The position numbers and the translations under genes were made by a program. From Bacteroidota bacterium (GTDB taxonomy: Bacteria > Bacteroidota > Bacteroidia > Cytophagales > Cyclobacteriaceae), in assembly GCA_947470895.1 (NCBI GenBank), contig CANIVF010000002.1, positions 60,110-124,109 of the forward strand: a stretch of 64,000 bases of DNA, written 5' to 3'. Under the pieces are notes generated by a model, which saw only the letters and a list, made by a program, of their open reading frames with translations, was not told the origin of the DNA and did no database searches. Every line of letters starts with the position of its first letter. Position 1 is the stretch's first letter. Shown here in pieces: positions 27,676-37,073 of this stretch.

Positions 27676-29016
27676 GTGCAATTAAATTCCCTTACTGCTA
27701 TATCGCCTCTGGACGGACGCTATTCTGGAACGACCAAACCCTTAGCTCCTTACTTCTCAGAATACGGCCTGATATATTATCGGGTGCGTGTTGAAATCGA
27801 ATATTTCATAGCACTTACCTATGCCTTGCCCGAGTTGTCTGAATTTTCGAAAGAAATGGAAGTTAAGCTGCGCGCTTTGTACAAAAACTTTTCTGAGGCC
27901 GATGCTACCACTATCAAAGAAATTGAAAAGACTACCAACCACGATGTGAAGGCCGTTGAATATTTCCTCAAAAACAAATTCGATGCACTTAACTTGTCGG
28001 CATACAAAGAGTTTATACACTTTGGGCTTACCTCACAGGATATTAACAACACCGCCATTCCGCTTTCACTAAAAGAATATATGGAACGTGAGTTTCTGCC
28101 TGCGCTACAAAAATTGGTGGCTGAGCTCACGCATCTATCCGTGCAGTGGAAAGACATTCCTATGCTGGCACGAACTCACGGGCAACCGGCATCGCCAACC
28201 CGATTAGGAAAAGAAGTCTATGTATTCGTTGAGCGAATTCAGAAACAACTTGAACTGCTTCACACGATTCCTTACTCCGCGAAATTTGGAGGAGCCACCG
28301 GAAACTTCAACGCGCATCATATAGCCTATCCGGAAATCAACTGGAATCATTTCGCGAATTCATTTGTCAGTAATCAGCTGGGTTTGGTACGGAGCAATCC
28401 AACAACGCAGATTGAACACTACGATAACCTCGCTGCGCTGTTTGATAATTTAAAAAGAATAAATACCATCCTGATTGACTTCAGTCGTGATGTTTGGCAA
28501 TATGTAGCGATGAATTATTTCAAACAAAAAATCAAAGAAGGCGAAGTAGGATCCAGTGCTATGCCACACAAAGTAAATCCTATCGACTTTGAAAATGCTG
28601 AGGGCAATCTTGGATTTGCTAATGCCATTTTCGAACATCTATCCGCCAAACTTCCCATCTCACGCTTGCAACGCGACCTCACCGATTCAACCGTTCTGAG
28701 AAACATTGGTGTGCCACTCGCCCATTCATTCGTTGCCATTAGATCTTTAGAGAGAGGCATTAGCAAACTGGAACTAAACCAGGCCGCTATCGATCATGAT
28801 CTGGAGGAAAACTGGGCGGTTGTTGCCGAAGCTATCCAGACTGTATTGCGCAGAACGGGCTATGCTAATCCTTATGAAGCATTAAAGTCGCTTACGCGGA
28901 AGAATGAAAAGATTACGCAGCAAAAAATTCATTCCTTTATTGATGTGCTGGATGTGAGTAATGAATTGAAGACAAAACTGAAATTGATTACACCTTTCAC
29001 CTATACCGGGATGTAA
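27676..29016 (+). CDS. purB: Adenylosuccinate lyase
   Basis: This 446-residue enzyme splits adenylosuccinate and SAICAR in purine synthesis. The N-terminus LTAISPLDGRYSGTTKPL, the early TTNHDVKAVEYFLK, ARTHGQPASPTRLGKE and the signature GSSAMPHKVNPIDFENAEGN are all conserved, with the catalytic serine in the flexible SSAMPHK loop. The start is a GTG, supported by the invariant beginning of the protein. It is a single gene. Confidence 0.97.
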   Translation: MQLNSLTAISPLDGRYSGTTKPLAPYFSEYGLIYYRVRVEIEYFIALTYALPELSEFSKEMEVKLRALYKNFSEADATTIKEIEKTTNHDVKAVEYFLKNKFDALNLSAYKEFIHFGLTSQDINNTAIPLSLKEYMEREFLPALQKLVAELTHLSVQWKDIPMLARTHGQPASPTRLGKEVYVFVERIQKQLELLHTIPYSAKFGGATGNFNAHHIAYPEINWNHFANSFVSNQLGLVRSNPTTQIEHYDNLAALFDNLKRINTILIDFSRDVWQYVAMNYFKQKIKEGEVGSSAMPHKVNPIDFENAEGNLGFANAIFEHLSAKLPISRLQRDLTDSTVLRNIGVPLAHSFVAIRSLERGISKLELNQAAIDHDLEENWAVVAEAIQTVLRRTGYANPYEALKSLTRKNEKITQQKIHSFIDVLDVSNELKTKLKLITPFTYTGM

Positions 29017-29057
29017 CCTGATCACTTGTATAAGAATTTTCTGGTTTCAAGGCAAAA

Positions 29058-31229
29058 CTATTTCAAGGCAAAAGCAATATACCAACCTCCTGACTTTGCC
29101 CCTCTTGCTCCACCTGCGGCAATAGCAACATATTGTTTACCATCAACCTCATAAGTTATTGGTGTAGCAAAACCACCTGCCGGCAATTGATCTTCCCAAA
29201 CGACTTTGCCTGTCTTTTTATCAAAGGCGCGAATTCGTTCATCTCTGGTGCTCGCTATAAAAATAAGTCCGCTGGCAGTTACTAGCGGGCCTCCATAGGT
29301 TTCTGTTCCTGTGATTGGTATTCCCTTTTTGGTGAGTTCAGGAAACTCCCCCAATGGAACTGTCCATAAATAGTCACCCGTGTTCAGGTCGATAGCATTT
29401 AATGTTCCCCATGGTGGTTTGATTCCGAGATAACCATTCGGATCGGTGAATCGATCCCAGGATTTAATAAAATAATCCGGCACATACGGGAAATCTGGAT
29501 TCGCTATAGCTTCATTGCCATTATGATTTTGCTCACTTTTAATTTTTGGTGGAATAATTTCATTGTAGTTCAAATACCCCATGATTGCTTTAAGGTTGTC
29601 ATCCGAGATAGTAGAGAAGGCAGGCATACGTCCATTACCCATTTTGATAATGGCACTGATCTCTTCATCAGAACGCCTTTTTCCAACGTCTATCAAACTG
29701 GGAATGATGCTGCCACTTCCTGTTCTATTTATACCATGACAAGGCGAACAATTCTTAACGTATAACCTATTGCCTGGGGATAATGATATCAACTCCTGCT
29801 CACGCTCTTCCTTACTGATCATTTTCAATTGCCACGGAGCATGGTTTGCATTCTGATAGAGGATTCCATCCAAGTCGGTAGCATTGCCACCCCATTCCGC
29901 TCCTCCACTATAGCCAAAAAGTAATGTACCCTGTTCATTGGGCGGTTGAAACTGACTCTCCATCTTCGGGAATTCTAAAAATCGTTGCTTAACAAAAGCA
30001 TTTGCTTCCTGAGAAATATCAGTCAGATCCGATTCCGTTAGTAGTTGTTTCATGAGGGGTTTGGGCTTCATCACAAATTTCTGTGTAGGATAAGGATGCT
30101 CACCCGGTAATCCATTCGTTGGAACTGGTCTTTCTTCAATCGGGAATATGGATTCACCATTTTCGCGATTCAACACATAGATGTATCCATCTTTGCCAAC
30201 CTGCACCACTACATCAATTTTCTTTCCATTATAAGTAATCGTAGTCAAATTTGGCGGAGCAGGAAAATCACGATCCCATAAATCATGACGTATCGCTTGA
30301 AAATGCCATTTCAATTTGCCTGTTTCTGCATCGAGGGCAACAATGCAATTCGAAAAAAGATTAGCGCCTTCACGGACTCCGCCATAAAAATCAGAGGCAG
30401 GAGATCCAGTACCTAAGTATACTACTCCACGTTTTTCATCTAATGAAATGCCGCCCCAGCAATTAGATCCACCTATTTTCTTGTATGTGTCTTTGGGCCA
30501 GGTATCATAACCAAACTCACCGGGTTGCGGAATGGTGTGAAATACCCATTTCAATTTTCCGGTGATCACATCAAATGCGCGGATATGTCCAGGTGCCGCA
30601 TCACCACCTTCCGATACTGTTGATCCCATCACAAGCATGTTTTTGTAAATTACTCCCGGAGTCGTTGCTGTTACCGAAAGGTTTTTTACTTCATGCCCCA
30701 GGTTATCAGCAAGCCCTTCGTGTAGATCGACTTTTCCGTTGTTACCAAAGGTTGAAATGAGTTTGCCTGTTAACGCATCAACCGCATAGAGGAAATACCC
30801 AGCCGTATATAAAATCCGTTTATCGTCACCATGCTCCCAATACATTACGCCTCTGATATTATGGAGCTTTTCTTTATCGGGTTCAAATCTCCATTGCTGC
30901 TCACCGGTTGCAGCATTTAGGGCAAACAGGCTAAGTTCAGACGAAGTGCCATATAAAATTCCATCGACTACGATGGGTTGGCATTGAATCTCTCTTGGTC
31001 TTGAAACATTGCTTAGGCTGTCGTTGGCAAAATACTTCCAGGCAACCTTCAGATCCTTGACGTTGTTTGCATTGATCTGGGTTAACGGTGAATATCGGTT
31101 GTTGGCTTTGTTGCCACCGTAGGCTGGATAGTCTTTGCCCGTTTCCATCGAGGAATTATTGGCGCTCCAGTCATTGGTTGAACAACTTGTAAAAAACACT
31201 AATGCAATCGAAAATAATCGTATAATCAT
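29058..31229 (-). CDS. PQQ-dependent dehydrogenase with inserted cytochrome c domain, lipoprotein
   Basis: This 723-residue quinoprotein begins with a lipoprotein signal (IRLFSIALVFFTSC) followed by the propeller start YPAYGGNKANNRYSPLTQIN. Eight-bladed propeller repeats follow (for example TGKLKWHFQAIRHDLWDRDF). A cytochrome c domain lies at about 475-545, with haem motif CSPCH and a later GRMPAF methionine ligand, so it can pass electrons from substrate through PQQ and haem to the respiratory chain. It is an envelope enzyme that oxidises sugars or alcohols; a glucose/aldose role is inferred. It is the last gene of the minus-strand operon and overlaps the mutarotase-like gene by 4 bp, so it is translationally coupled. 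The frame extends upstream to 31322, but the ATG at 31229 directly precedes the signal. Confidence 0.92.
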   Translation of the reverse strand: MIIRLFSIALVFFTSCSTNDWSANNSSMETGKDYPAYGGNKANNRYSPLTQINANNVKDLKVAWKYFANDSLSNVSRPREIQCQPIVVDGILYGTSSELSLFALNAATGEQQWRFEPDKEKLHNIRGVMYWEHGDDKRILYTAGYFLYAVDALTGKLISTFGNNGKVDLHEGLADNLGHEVKNLSVTATTPGVIYKNMLVMGSTVSEGGDAAPGHIRAFDVITGKLKWVFHTIPQPGEFGYDTWPKDTYKKIGGSNCWGGISLDEKRGVVYLGTGSPASDFYGGVREGANLFSNCIVALDAETGKLKWHFQAIRHDLWDRDFPAPPNLTTITYNGKKIDVVVQVGKDGYIYVLNRENGESIFPIEERPVPTNGLPGEHPYPTQKFVMKPKPLMKQLLTESDLTDISQEANAFVKQRFLEFPKMESQFQPPNEQGTLLFGYSGGAEWGGNATDLDGILYQNANHAPWQLKMISKEEREQELISLSPGNRLYVKNCSPCHGINRTGSGSIIPSLIDVGKRRSDEEISAIIKMGNGRMPAFSTISDDNLKAIMGYLNYNEIIPPKIKSEQNHNGNEAIANPDFPYVPDYFIKSWDRFTDPNGYLGIKPPWGTLNAIDLNTGDYLWTVPLGEFPELTKKGIPITGTETYGGPLVTASGLIFIASTRDERIRAFDKKTGKVVWEDQLPAGGFATPITYEVDGKQYVAIAAGGARGAKSGGWYIAFALK

Positions 31230-32212
31230 TTTATCTCTTGTCGGATATAGAACTGATAAGCTATTCTCCATGTAATGGTTTCTCCTGGCTTGATATTTAA
31301 CGGGATGTAAGGTTCCGGGCAAATTGTTTTAGGTGCCGACCAGAATACGATTTTGGAAATCGGTTGATCGCTGGTGATTCTTACGGCAGCACCTGTTTTA
31401 TGATTTTCAATTTTTATATCATAATCTTTTTCGCTGTTGCTGAATCCAGTCAACGATCGATAGTAAAGGTGATCATTATTGATAAGCTCTTTTTCAAATA
31501 CAATCTTATTGTCATTTAATTTTCCCAAAAGCCCGGCCGATGGAGTTTCACCATGCAGGTTAAAAGGAAATGTAACATCAAAGTCTGGTCCGATCGGTTG
31601 ATCATCCATCACGAAAAAATTATGATTGTACACACTCGTTACAATTTCTTTCATTCCGTTATTCGTCAAGCGATGCGACAAAACCAATTCTGGTTTACCC
31701 TTGATCAATTGTATGGTCTTATGGTATTGGTACGCATATCCCTTGTCATCCAATGTTTGGATAAACTCAACCTGATCCTTTTTCCTTTTCACTTTCCACG
31801 TACCAGAATTGATGTTCTTATAAGGTGTTGCAAATGAATATTGGACCTCTTCTGGCTTTACCAGTATACCCACACCAATCTTGAGAAAGGCATCTCCAGT
31901 CTTTGCATCCTCATAACCCACCGGAGTAAATTCTTCCACAGGCCCTGCAATATGATCATGAAAAGTGGGATCATGTTCTTCAGCATACCATTTTCCAAAA
32001 TAGGTATGGCCCATGTAATCAAGTTCAGGCATCACTCCCGCCCAGTCAAATCGTGCACCACGATAAAAGCCATTTTCACGATTTGGTAGATAAAGGCGTG
32101 CACGAATAAACCCATTTGTAATTTCTGCCTGCGGAAATTGATCGATAGGTTTGCTACCGATTACAATAACCGACATGAGAGCACCTAGTATATACTTTGA
32201 AGGCAATGACAT
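31226..32212 (-). CDS. Exported aldose-1-epimerase-like (mutarotase fold) protein
   Basis: The 328-residue protein has an N-terminal hydrophobic segment (YILGALMSVIVIGS) and a beta-sandwich body. The stretches GFYRGARFDWAGVMPELDY, LVLSHRLTNNG, VYNHNFFVMDD and the late IPLNIKPGETITWRIAYQF resemble the galactose mutarotase superfamily. The histidines in SVYNHNFF could be catalytic. It is fused by overlap to the PQQ dehydrogenase gene, which suggests that it prepares the sugar anomer for that enzyme. This role is inferred. Confidence 0.7.
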   Translation of the reverse strand: MSLPSKYILGALMSVIVIGSKPIDQFPQAEITNGFIRARLYLPNRENGFYRGARFDWAGVMPELDYMGHTYFGKWYAEEHDPTFHDHIAGPVEEFTPVGYEDAKTGDAFLKIGVGILVKPEEVQYSFATPYKNINSGTWKVKRKKDQVEFIQTLDDKGYAYQYHKTIQLIKGKPELVLSHRLTNNGMKEIVTSVYNHNFFVMDDQPIGPDFDVTFPFNLHGETPSAGLLGKLNDNKIVFEKELINNDHLYYRSLTGFSNSEKDYDIKIENHKTGAAVRITSDQPISKIVFWSAPKTICPEPYIPLNIKPGETITWRIAYQFYIRQEIK

Positions 32213-32257
32213 TTTTCGTGGGCAGATAAATTAATCCTTACATTTTCATTTATTCGA

Positions 32258-33796
32258 TCAACTCCAAATCCGATCATACGATCTAACCTCATTCCATTGT
32301 GGAGTAGCCACGAAGTAACTGGTGTCCTCCGGATGAAGATGTTTCTTTATCTCTTCGTCATTCAACTCAATGCCCAATCCAGGAGCATCTTCAGGAACAT
32401 TGGCAAATCCTTTTGTATACAAGGGTTGCTTACCAACCATTTTCACCAAATTCGGCCACCACGGATTATCGACAATCTGGTTGGGTACTTCCAAGGCGAG
32501 CGCATTTTGAGTTGCCGCTGCACAATGTACATTCGCCATAAAGCAAATGGGAGATCCGGCAAAGTGCATAACCATGGGTGTATTCTTCTCTTCAGCATAA
32601 TCTCCGATTTTTTTGGTCTCCAATATTCCTCCGGACGATCCCATATCCGGCTGGATAATATCAACGGCATGAGTATCGCAAAGCTTTTTGAATTCCTCTT
32701 TCAGGAAAATATCTTCACCTGTCATGGTAGGTGTATTGATTGTATCGGTTATCATTTTGAGATGATCAGTATCATCCCAGGGAAGAAAGTCTTCAAGGGA
32801 AGCTAAGTTAAAGCGTTCAAGTGCATGACCTACCCTGATACAGGTATTCACGTCAAAGTGGCCCTGGTGGTCCGCTGATAATGGAATATCGTAACCTACG
32901 ATACTCCGAATGGTATCAACATATTTTGTTAACTCGTCTAACCCTTTGTTGGTAACTTGAATGGAGGTGAACGCATGCCTGGTATTCTGATACGCTAGAT
33001 AATTCTGACTCCGCGATGGAGTAACTTTTTCATTAAACCCGGGAACAAATTTTGTATTTACGGTAGTACCGGGGATTTTGCTGATCTTCTCGATTCCCGG
33101 ATGACATTTAAGCCATGTGAATCCCTGTACTTCCATGCGGTGTTTAACATCGTCTTTAAATTTACTAATGTCCATATCAGCCAATGGAACTCCTCCTGAA
33201 TTAGGTATATAGGAATACAACCTTATTTTCTCTCTATACTTTCCACCGAGCATAGCCCATACAGGTGCATTAAATGCTTTACCAGCTAAATCCCACAATG
33301 CCATTTCAACTCCACATACGCCTCCTCCCATTCGTCCATGCCCCCCGAATTGCTTAACGATCTTAAATATCATTTCTACGTTGCATGGATTAAGGCCAAG
33401 GATCCGGCTCTTTAAATAAAGAGCAAATCGTGCATCGCCACCATCCCTTACTTCACCTAACCCATAAATGCCCTGATTGGTATCAATACGCAAAAGCACA
33501 TTTCGGGCATTCGTTGCACCATTACCATTCGTGATTGTTGTATACCTCATATCCGTTATTCTCAGATCAGAAGGTGAACTATAACGCGGAACTCTTGCAG
33601 TAGTTTTTGCGATCACGTCATCTGGTGACAAGCCCATTAAACCCGTTAAGGTGATGCCTCCCAGTACAGATTTTTTTAAGAAGTTTCTGCGATCAGGTTT
33701 GGTTAACGGATTATTAATCTCTGCCTGTGATGCAGCCGCTTCCGTCCTTTCTAACTCTTTATTTGAGATGACAATTTGCTTTAGGCTATTTTTCAT
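32258..33796 (-). CDS. Tat-exported enolase-superfamily dehydratase (mandelate racemase group), type 1
   Basis: This 512-residue protein has a long N-terminus carrying DRRNFLKKS with the twin arginines at 36-37 and a following hydrophobic stretch, a near-perfect Tat signal. The (beta/alpha)7-beta barrel shows WLKCHPG (catalytic lysine strand), SADHQGHFD (metal Asp), SLEDF (metal Glu), TGEDIF (metal Glu) and MHFAGS (catalytic His). These residues fit an acid-sugar dehydratase that turns an aldonate into a 2-keto-3-deoxy acid. It is the paralogue of the gene at 56493 on the other arm. Neighbours are RraA and PQQ genes. The substrate is not known. Confidence 0.88.
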   Translation of the reverse strand: MKNSLKQIVISNKELERTEAAASQAEINNPLTKPDRRNFLKKSVLGGITLTGLMGLSPDDVIAKTTARVPRYSSPSDLRITDMRYTTITNGNGATNARNVLLRIDTNQGIYGLGEVRDGGDARFALYLKSRILGLNPCNVEMIFKIVKQFGGHGRMGGGVCGVEMALWDLAGKAFNAPVWAMLGGKYREKIRLYSYIPNSGGVPLADMDISKFKDDVKHRMEVQGFTWLKCHPGIEKISKIPGTTVNTKFVPGFNEKVTPSRSQNYLAYQNTRHAFTSIQVTNKGLDELTKYVDTIRSIVGYDIPLSADHQGHFDVNTCIRVGHALERFNLASLEDFLPWDDTDHLKMITDTINTPTMTGEDIFLKEEFKKLCDTHAVDIIQPDMGSSGGILETKKIGDYAEEKNTPMVMHFAGSPICFMANVHCAAATQNALALEVPNQIVDNPWWPNLVKMVGKQPLYTKGFANVPEDAPGLGIELNDEEIKKHLHPEDTSYFVATPQWNEVRSYDRIWS

Positions 33797-33837
33797 GAGG
33801 TATCTGTTAATGGAGTTACAATAGTAGGTATCTTATA

Positions 33838-34764
33838 TCACCAGGTTCGTTTACTCATAATCGCATCCAGTTCTGCGCGGGTCATCTTTCCCAGCTCAGG
33901 GTGTTTGCTGAGCCATTGAATGAATTCGTTTTTTATTTCGTCTGTCCATTGACTATCAATCTGGCCGGTGGAGTAACGACCGGTCTTTACCATTTCAAAA
34001 CCAAATTGATCTTTGCGTATCACAAACTCTGCGGTGCTGATCACTTCTTCCGCCATATGAGCAGGAATAAATAGAACTCCTTCGCGTGTTGCCAGCACAA
34101 GATCACCCGGAAGTACCATCACATTACCAATGCGGGCAGGTGTATTCAATCCCATCAACACCATTTCTTCGAGGAAAGATGGATGAAAATCACGAACAAA
34201 TGCATTAAAGCCATCCATGCGTTGAATTTCACCAAGGTCTCTGGCGGCACCATTGAAAATAACACCCTTACCTGTTTTACTATAAATAGCAGTTGCCAAG
34301 GTAGAACCCATCAACGTGCCACCGGCAATTTTTCCAAAACCATCTGCCACATACACATCTCCTTTCACCAGTGTTTCGATTGGCCAAGAATTGGTATTTC
34401 CTTTTCTGCCATTTTGATTTCCTTTTTCTTTAATATTTTTTTCAACATCCGGACGGCTCGGCATAAACGTAGCGGTAACAGCACGCCCAATGACAGATAC
34501 ATCATTGTTCACCATTTTCCAACCACCTTCAAATTGATTGACATATCCATTATTTTTTAGTACCGTCCACGCATCGTCTATATTAACGCGCGCAGCTCTT
34601 TCCAATAACACGTCTGGAACTTTAGGTCTTCCATCCTGGAATCGCTCGCCCTTCCACGAGTTGGTAAGAAATATCAATTCCTCTTTCGAAATGGTTTGAG
34701 CAGATAAAGACTGATTAAAAAAAAAGGTGATAAAAAAAAGACCAACTGGTGCAAGATATTTCAT
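33838..34764 (-). CDS. Exported RraA-family protein (putative 2-keto acid aldolase), copy 1
   Basis: This protein of about 308 residues has a Sec signal (YLAPVGLFFITFFFNQSLSA). A family-specific N-terminal extension of about 90 residues follows (WKGERFQDGRPKVPDVLLER). The RraA fold then shows DVYVADGFGKIAGGTLMGS, GAARDLGEIQRM, with the Arg-Asp pair that in HMG/CHA aldolases binds substrate and magnesium, and LPGDLVLATREGVLFIPAH. The family includes pyruvate-forming aldolases acting on 4-hydroxy-2-keto acids. The ATG at 34764 is chosen because it directly precedes the signal; one at 34782 adds six residues. It lies 41 bp upstream of the dehydratase gene. Confidence 0.85.
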   Translation of the reverse strand: MKYLAPVGLFFITFFFNQSLSAQTISKEELIFLTNSWKGERFQDGRPKVPDVLLERAARVNIDDAWTVLKNNGYVNQFEGGWKMVNNDVSVIGRAVTATFMPSRPDVEKNIKEKGNQNGRKGNTNSWPIETLVKGDVYVADGFGKIAGGTLMGSTLATAIYSKTGKGVIFNGAARDLGEIQRMDGFNAFVRDFHPSFLEEMVLMGLNTPARIGNVMVLPGDLVLATREGVLFIPAHMAEEVISTAEFVIRKDQFGFEMVKTGRYSTGQIDSQWTDEIKNEFIQWLSKHPELGKMTRAELDAIMSKRTW

Positions 34765-34820
34765 GTTTCTGACTCTGATCATAGAAATTTAATTTAATGT
34801 TTCGATGGATAGAACTGCTA

Positions 34821-35753
34821 TTAATGACCTTCTTTAGTCAAATAGGCTTCTACATCCTTTGAAGTAATGGCGGTCTTCTTAGGGTATTTAGTAAACCATG
34901 CTCTGAATTCATCCTTCATTTTATCATTCCAATCACCATGCACTTCACCAGAAGGATATTTACCTAACTGCAACATGTACCGTTCGAACTCATCGCGAAG
35001 GCCAACCATTTCTGAATCAGTTACAAGTTCTACCGCCAGAAAAGCAGGCACAAACACTACTCCATATTCGTTGGCAAATACAACATCTCCGGGAAACACG
35101 GTAACTTCCCCAATGCGAATTGGTGCATTAATAGCGGTGGGCGTCATGTCTTTAATATAAGAGGGATCATGCCCTTTAACCCATGCGTTAAATCCTTTGG
35201 TATCTCTTAGCTCCTGCATGTCGCGTACGGATCCGTAAAATATTACTCCTTTGCCTGTCTTTCCATAAATCGCATTGCCAAGACTGGATCCAATCAATGT
35301 TCCGTCTTTTATTTTACCATATCCATCTGCTACATAGATATCACCTTTAGTTAATATATCAATCGGCCAGATGTTAATGCCACCTTTTTGATTACGCCCC
35401 TCTGTTTTCCCTTGTGCTCTCACATACGTATCAAGATCAGGACGAGTGGGCATAAACTGCGCAGTCACAGCACGGCCTACCATTGTTTCGCCTGGTTTAA
35501 GAATGATCCAGTTTTTCTCTACCTGGTTATTGAATCCTTTTTTTCCTAAGTAACCCCAGATTTGTTCGAGCGTGCAATTCTGAAGTCGCTCGAGAATACC
35601 ATCGGGAACCTTAGGACGGCCATCAGCAAAACGTTCACCTTCCCATTTGGTAGTTAATGCTTTTACATATTCCGCTGATGCCCCGATATTTTGACCGTGT
35701 GCTACCAGGCCCGATATTAAGATGAGGATAATAAAAACTGTATTTTTTATCAT
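34821..35753 (-). CDS. Exported RraA-family protein (putative 2-keto acid aldolase), copy 2
   Basis: This 310-residue paralogue has signal NTVFIILILISGLVAHG. It carries the same extension (WEGERFADGRPKVPDGILER) and RraA fold, with DIYVADGYGKIKDGTLIGSS, GSVRDMQELRD (Arg-Asp intact) and FPGDVVFANEYGVVFVPAF. All residues expected for a metal-dependent aldolase are present. The gap to the next RraA gene is about 57 bp to its chosen start. Three copies in one operon suggest different substrates or stereochemistry. Enzymatic activity is inferred from the family. Confidence 0.85.
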   Translation of the reverse strand: MIKNTVFIILILISGLVAHGQNIGASAEYVKALTTKWEGERFADGRPKVPDGILERLQNCTLEQIWGYLGKKGFNNQVEKNWIILKPGETMVGRAVTAQFMPTRPDLDTYVRAQGKTEGRNQKGGINIWPIDILTKGDIYVADGYGKIKDGTLIGSSLGNAIYGKTGKGVIFYGSVRDMQELRDTKGFNAWVKGHDPSYIKDMTPTAINAPIRIGEVTVFPGDVVFANEYGVVFVPAFLAVELVTDSEMVGLRDEFERYMLQLGKYPSGEVHGDWNDKMKDEFRAWFTKYPKKTAITSKDVEAYLTKEGH

Positions 35754-35833
35754 TGTTTAAAAATTTTAGTTGAATTGTTAAAATGTTCTTTTCTACTATA
35801 TAAAAACGATTACGTGTTCCCTGTATTTTCAGC

Positions 35834-35975
35834 GATTTACCCAATGAGTCCTTTTATGGGTTAATCTTCCGCCTACCATGATCTCATCGGATTGCCATGG
35901 TGTATCCAATGCATAAGTCAGCTTTGGTAACGTGACTTCCAAAGGTACTATCGAAGCTAAAGAAATTCCTAAATA
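35834..35975 (-). pseudogene. 3'-end remnant of an enolase-superfamily gene
   Basis: The 290-bp gap between the second and third RraA genes holds a minus-strand reading with LPKLTYALDTPWQSDEIMVG, then GGRLTHKR and HWV. This is the C-terminal pattern of mandelate racemase-group enzymes, where a conserved TPW/PW-xx-D stretch is followed by IxVxxG and a return to the capping domain. It has no start or metal ligands. It is the trace of a further dehydratase gene in the minus arm. Confidence 0.6.
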
Positions 35976-36044
35976 AACTATTTGAATGCATTGATAAACC
36001 ACAACCGAGTGTTTTACAATTACCCGTGATCATCTTCATCCAGA

Positions 36045-36998
36045 TTAAGGATGAGTCTCCAAATACTCATTCAGTTCTTTACGCGCCATTGGTAATTCAG
36101 CATCGGTCAACTTTCGTAAGTAATCATAGAATTCTTTGGTCATTTGAGGCGTATAGGCACTATCAATCTGACCAGTAGTCCAAGCGCCCGCACGATTGCG
36201 CGTGATTCCATAGCGATGTCGAAGGTTACTGATTTCAGCTTCCAGTACAATTTCTCCAATGAGATAGGCAGGAAAAAAGAGCGTTCCGTAAGGACTAGCA
36301 AAAACGACATCACCCGGTAACACCGTAACATCCCCAACCCGAATGGGAGCATTAATGGAAGTGAGCATCACTTCATTTATTCCGGAAGGGTGATCACCCA
36401 ATATCCAACCATTAAAGCCTTCCACCTTTTTTATCTCTTGTATATTCCTCACACTACCCCAAAATACAACTCCTCGTTTTGATTTTGAGTAGATGGAGTT
36501 GGCCAACCTGTCGCCAATTAATGTCCCCTCATTCATCTTGCCAAAGCCATCAGCGACATACACATCTCCATCTTTGAGCATTTCGATTGGCCATACATTG
36601 GATTGAGCCTTATCACCATGCCCTTCAGCTAATCCCACTTTTCTGATTACGTCTCCAAAATCCGGTCTTTGCGGCATATACTGTGCCGTCACAACCCGGC
36701 CTGTCATGACATTATTTTTATCGGGATTAATCATCAACCAATTTCCCTGATACTGGTTATTGAATTTATGTTTTCTTAATCCACCCCACGCATGAGTCAA
36801 CACGATTTTCTTTAGTCTTTCAAGTAAGTTATCTGATATATAAGGTCTTCCATCTGGCAAACGCTCTCCTTTCCACTGCGCGGTTAACGAGATAATGTAT
36901 TCACGATCCATCGCCACTCTGTTGAATTGAGCACGGGCTGAAATACTAAGACAAATAAGACACACAAACATTAAGAAACTAGCTAAATTATTTTTCAT
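36045..36998 (-). CDS. Exported RraA-family protein, copy 3, with altered active-site pair
   Basis: This 317-residue paralogue has a Sec signal (SFLMFVCLICLSISARA). It shares the extension (WKGERLPDGRPYISDNLLER), the DVYVADGFGKMNEGTLIGD loop and LPGDVVFASPYGTLFFPAY. In the catalytic segment it reads GSVRNIQEI, so the metal-binding Asp of the RD pair is Asn. That change may lower or alter activity, or mark a different substrate. It is 75 bp after the ThuA-like gene and 290 bp before the next RraA gene. Confidence 0.85.
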   Translation of the reverse strand: MKNNLASFLMFVCLICLSISARAQFNRVAMDREYIISLTAQWKGERLPDGRPYISDNLLERLKKIVLTHAWGGLRKHKFNNQYQGNWLMINPDKNNVMTGRVVTAQYMPQRPDFGDVIRKVGLAEGHGDKAQSNVWPIEMLKDGDVYVADGFGKMNEGTLIGDRLANSIYSKSKRGVVFWGSVRNIQEIKKVEGFNGWILGDHPSGINEVMLTSINAPIRVGDVTVLPGDVVFASPYGTLFFPAYLIGEIVLEAEISNLRHRYGITRNRAGAWTTGQIDSAYTPQMTKEFYDYLRKLTDAELPMARKELNEYLETHP

Positions 36999-37073
36999 AA
37001 ATATTCACTTTAAGATTTTGTTATAGAGTCATCGTTCATATTCCACCGTTTTAATTTCTGTTAAAAAGAATAC

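Noticed and set aside
29040..29075. Short direct repeat TTTCAAGGCAAAA at the end of the PQQ dehydrogenase gene
   Set aside because: Two near copies about 17 bp apart at a stop codon are most likely a local slippage duplication; no element structure was seen.
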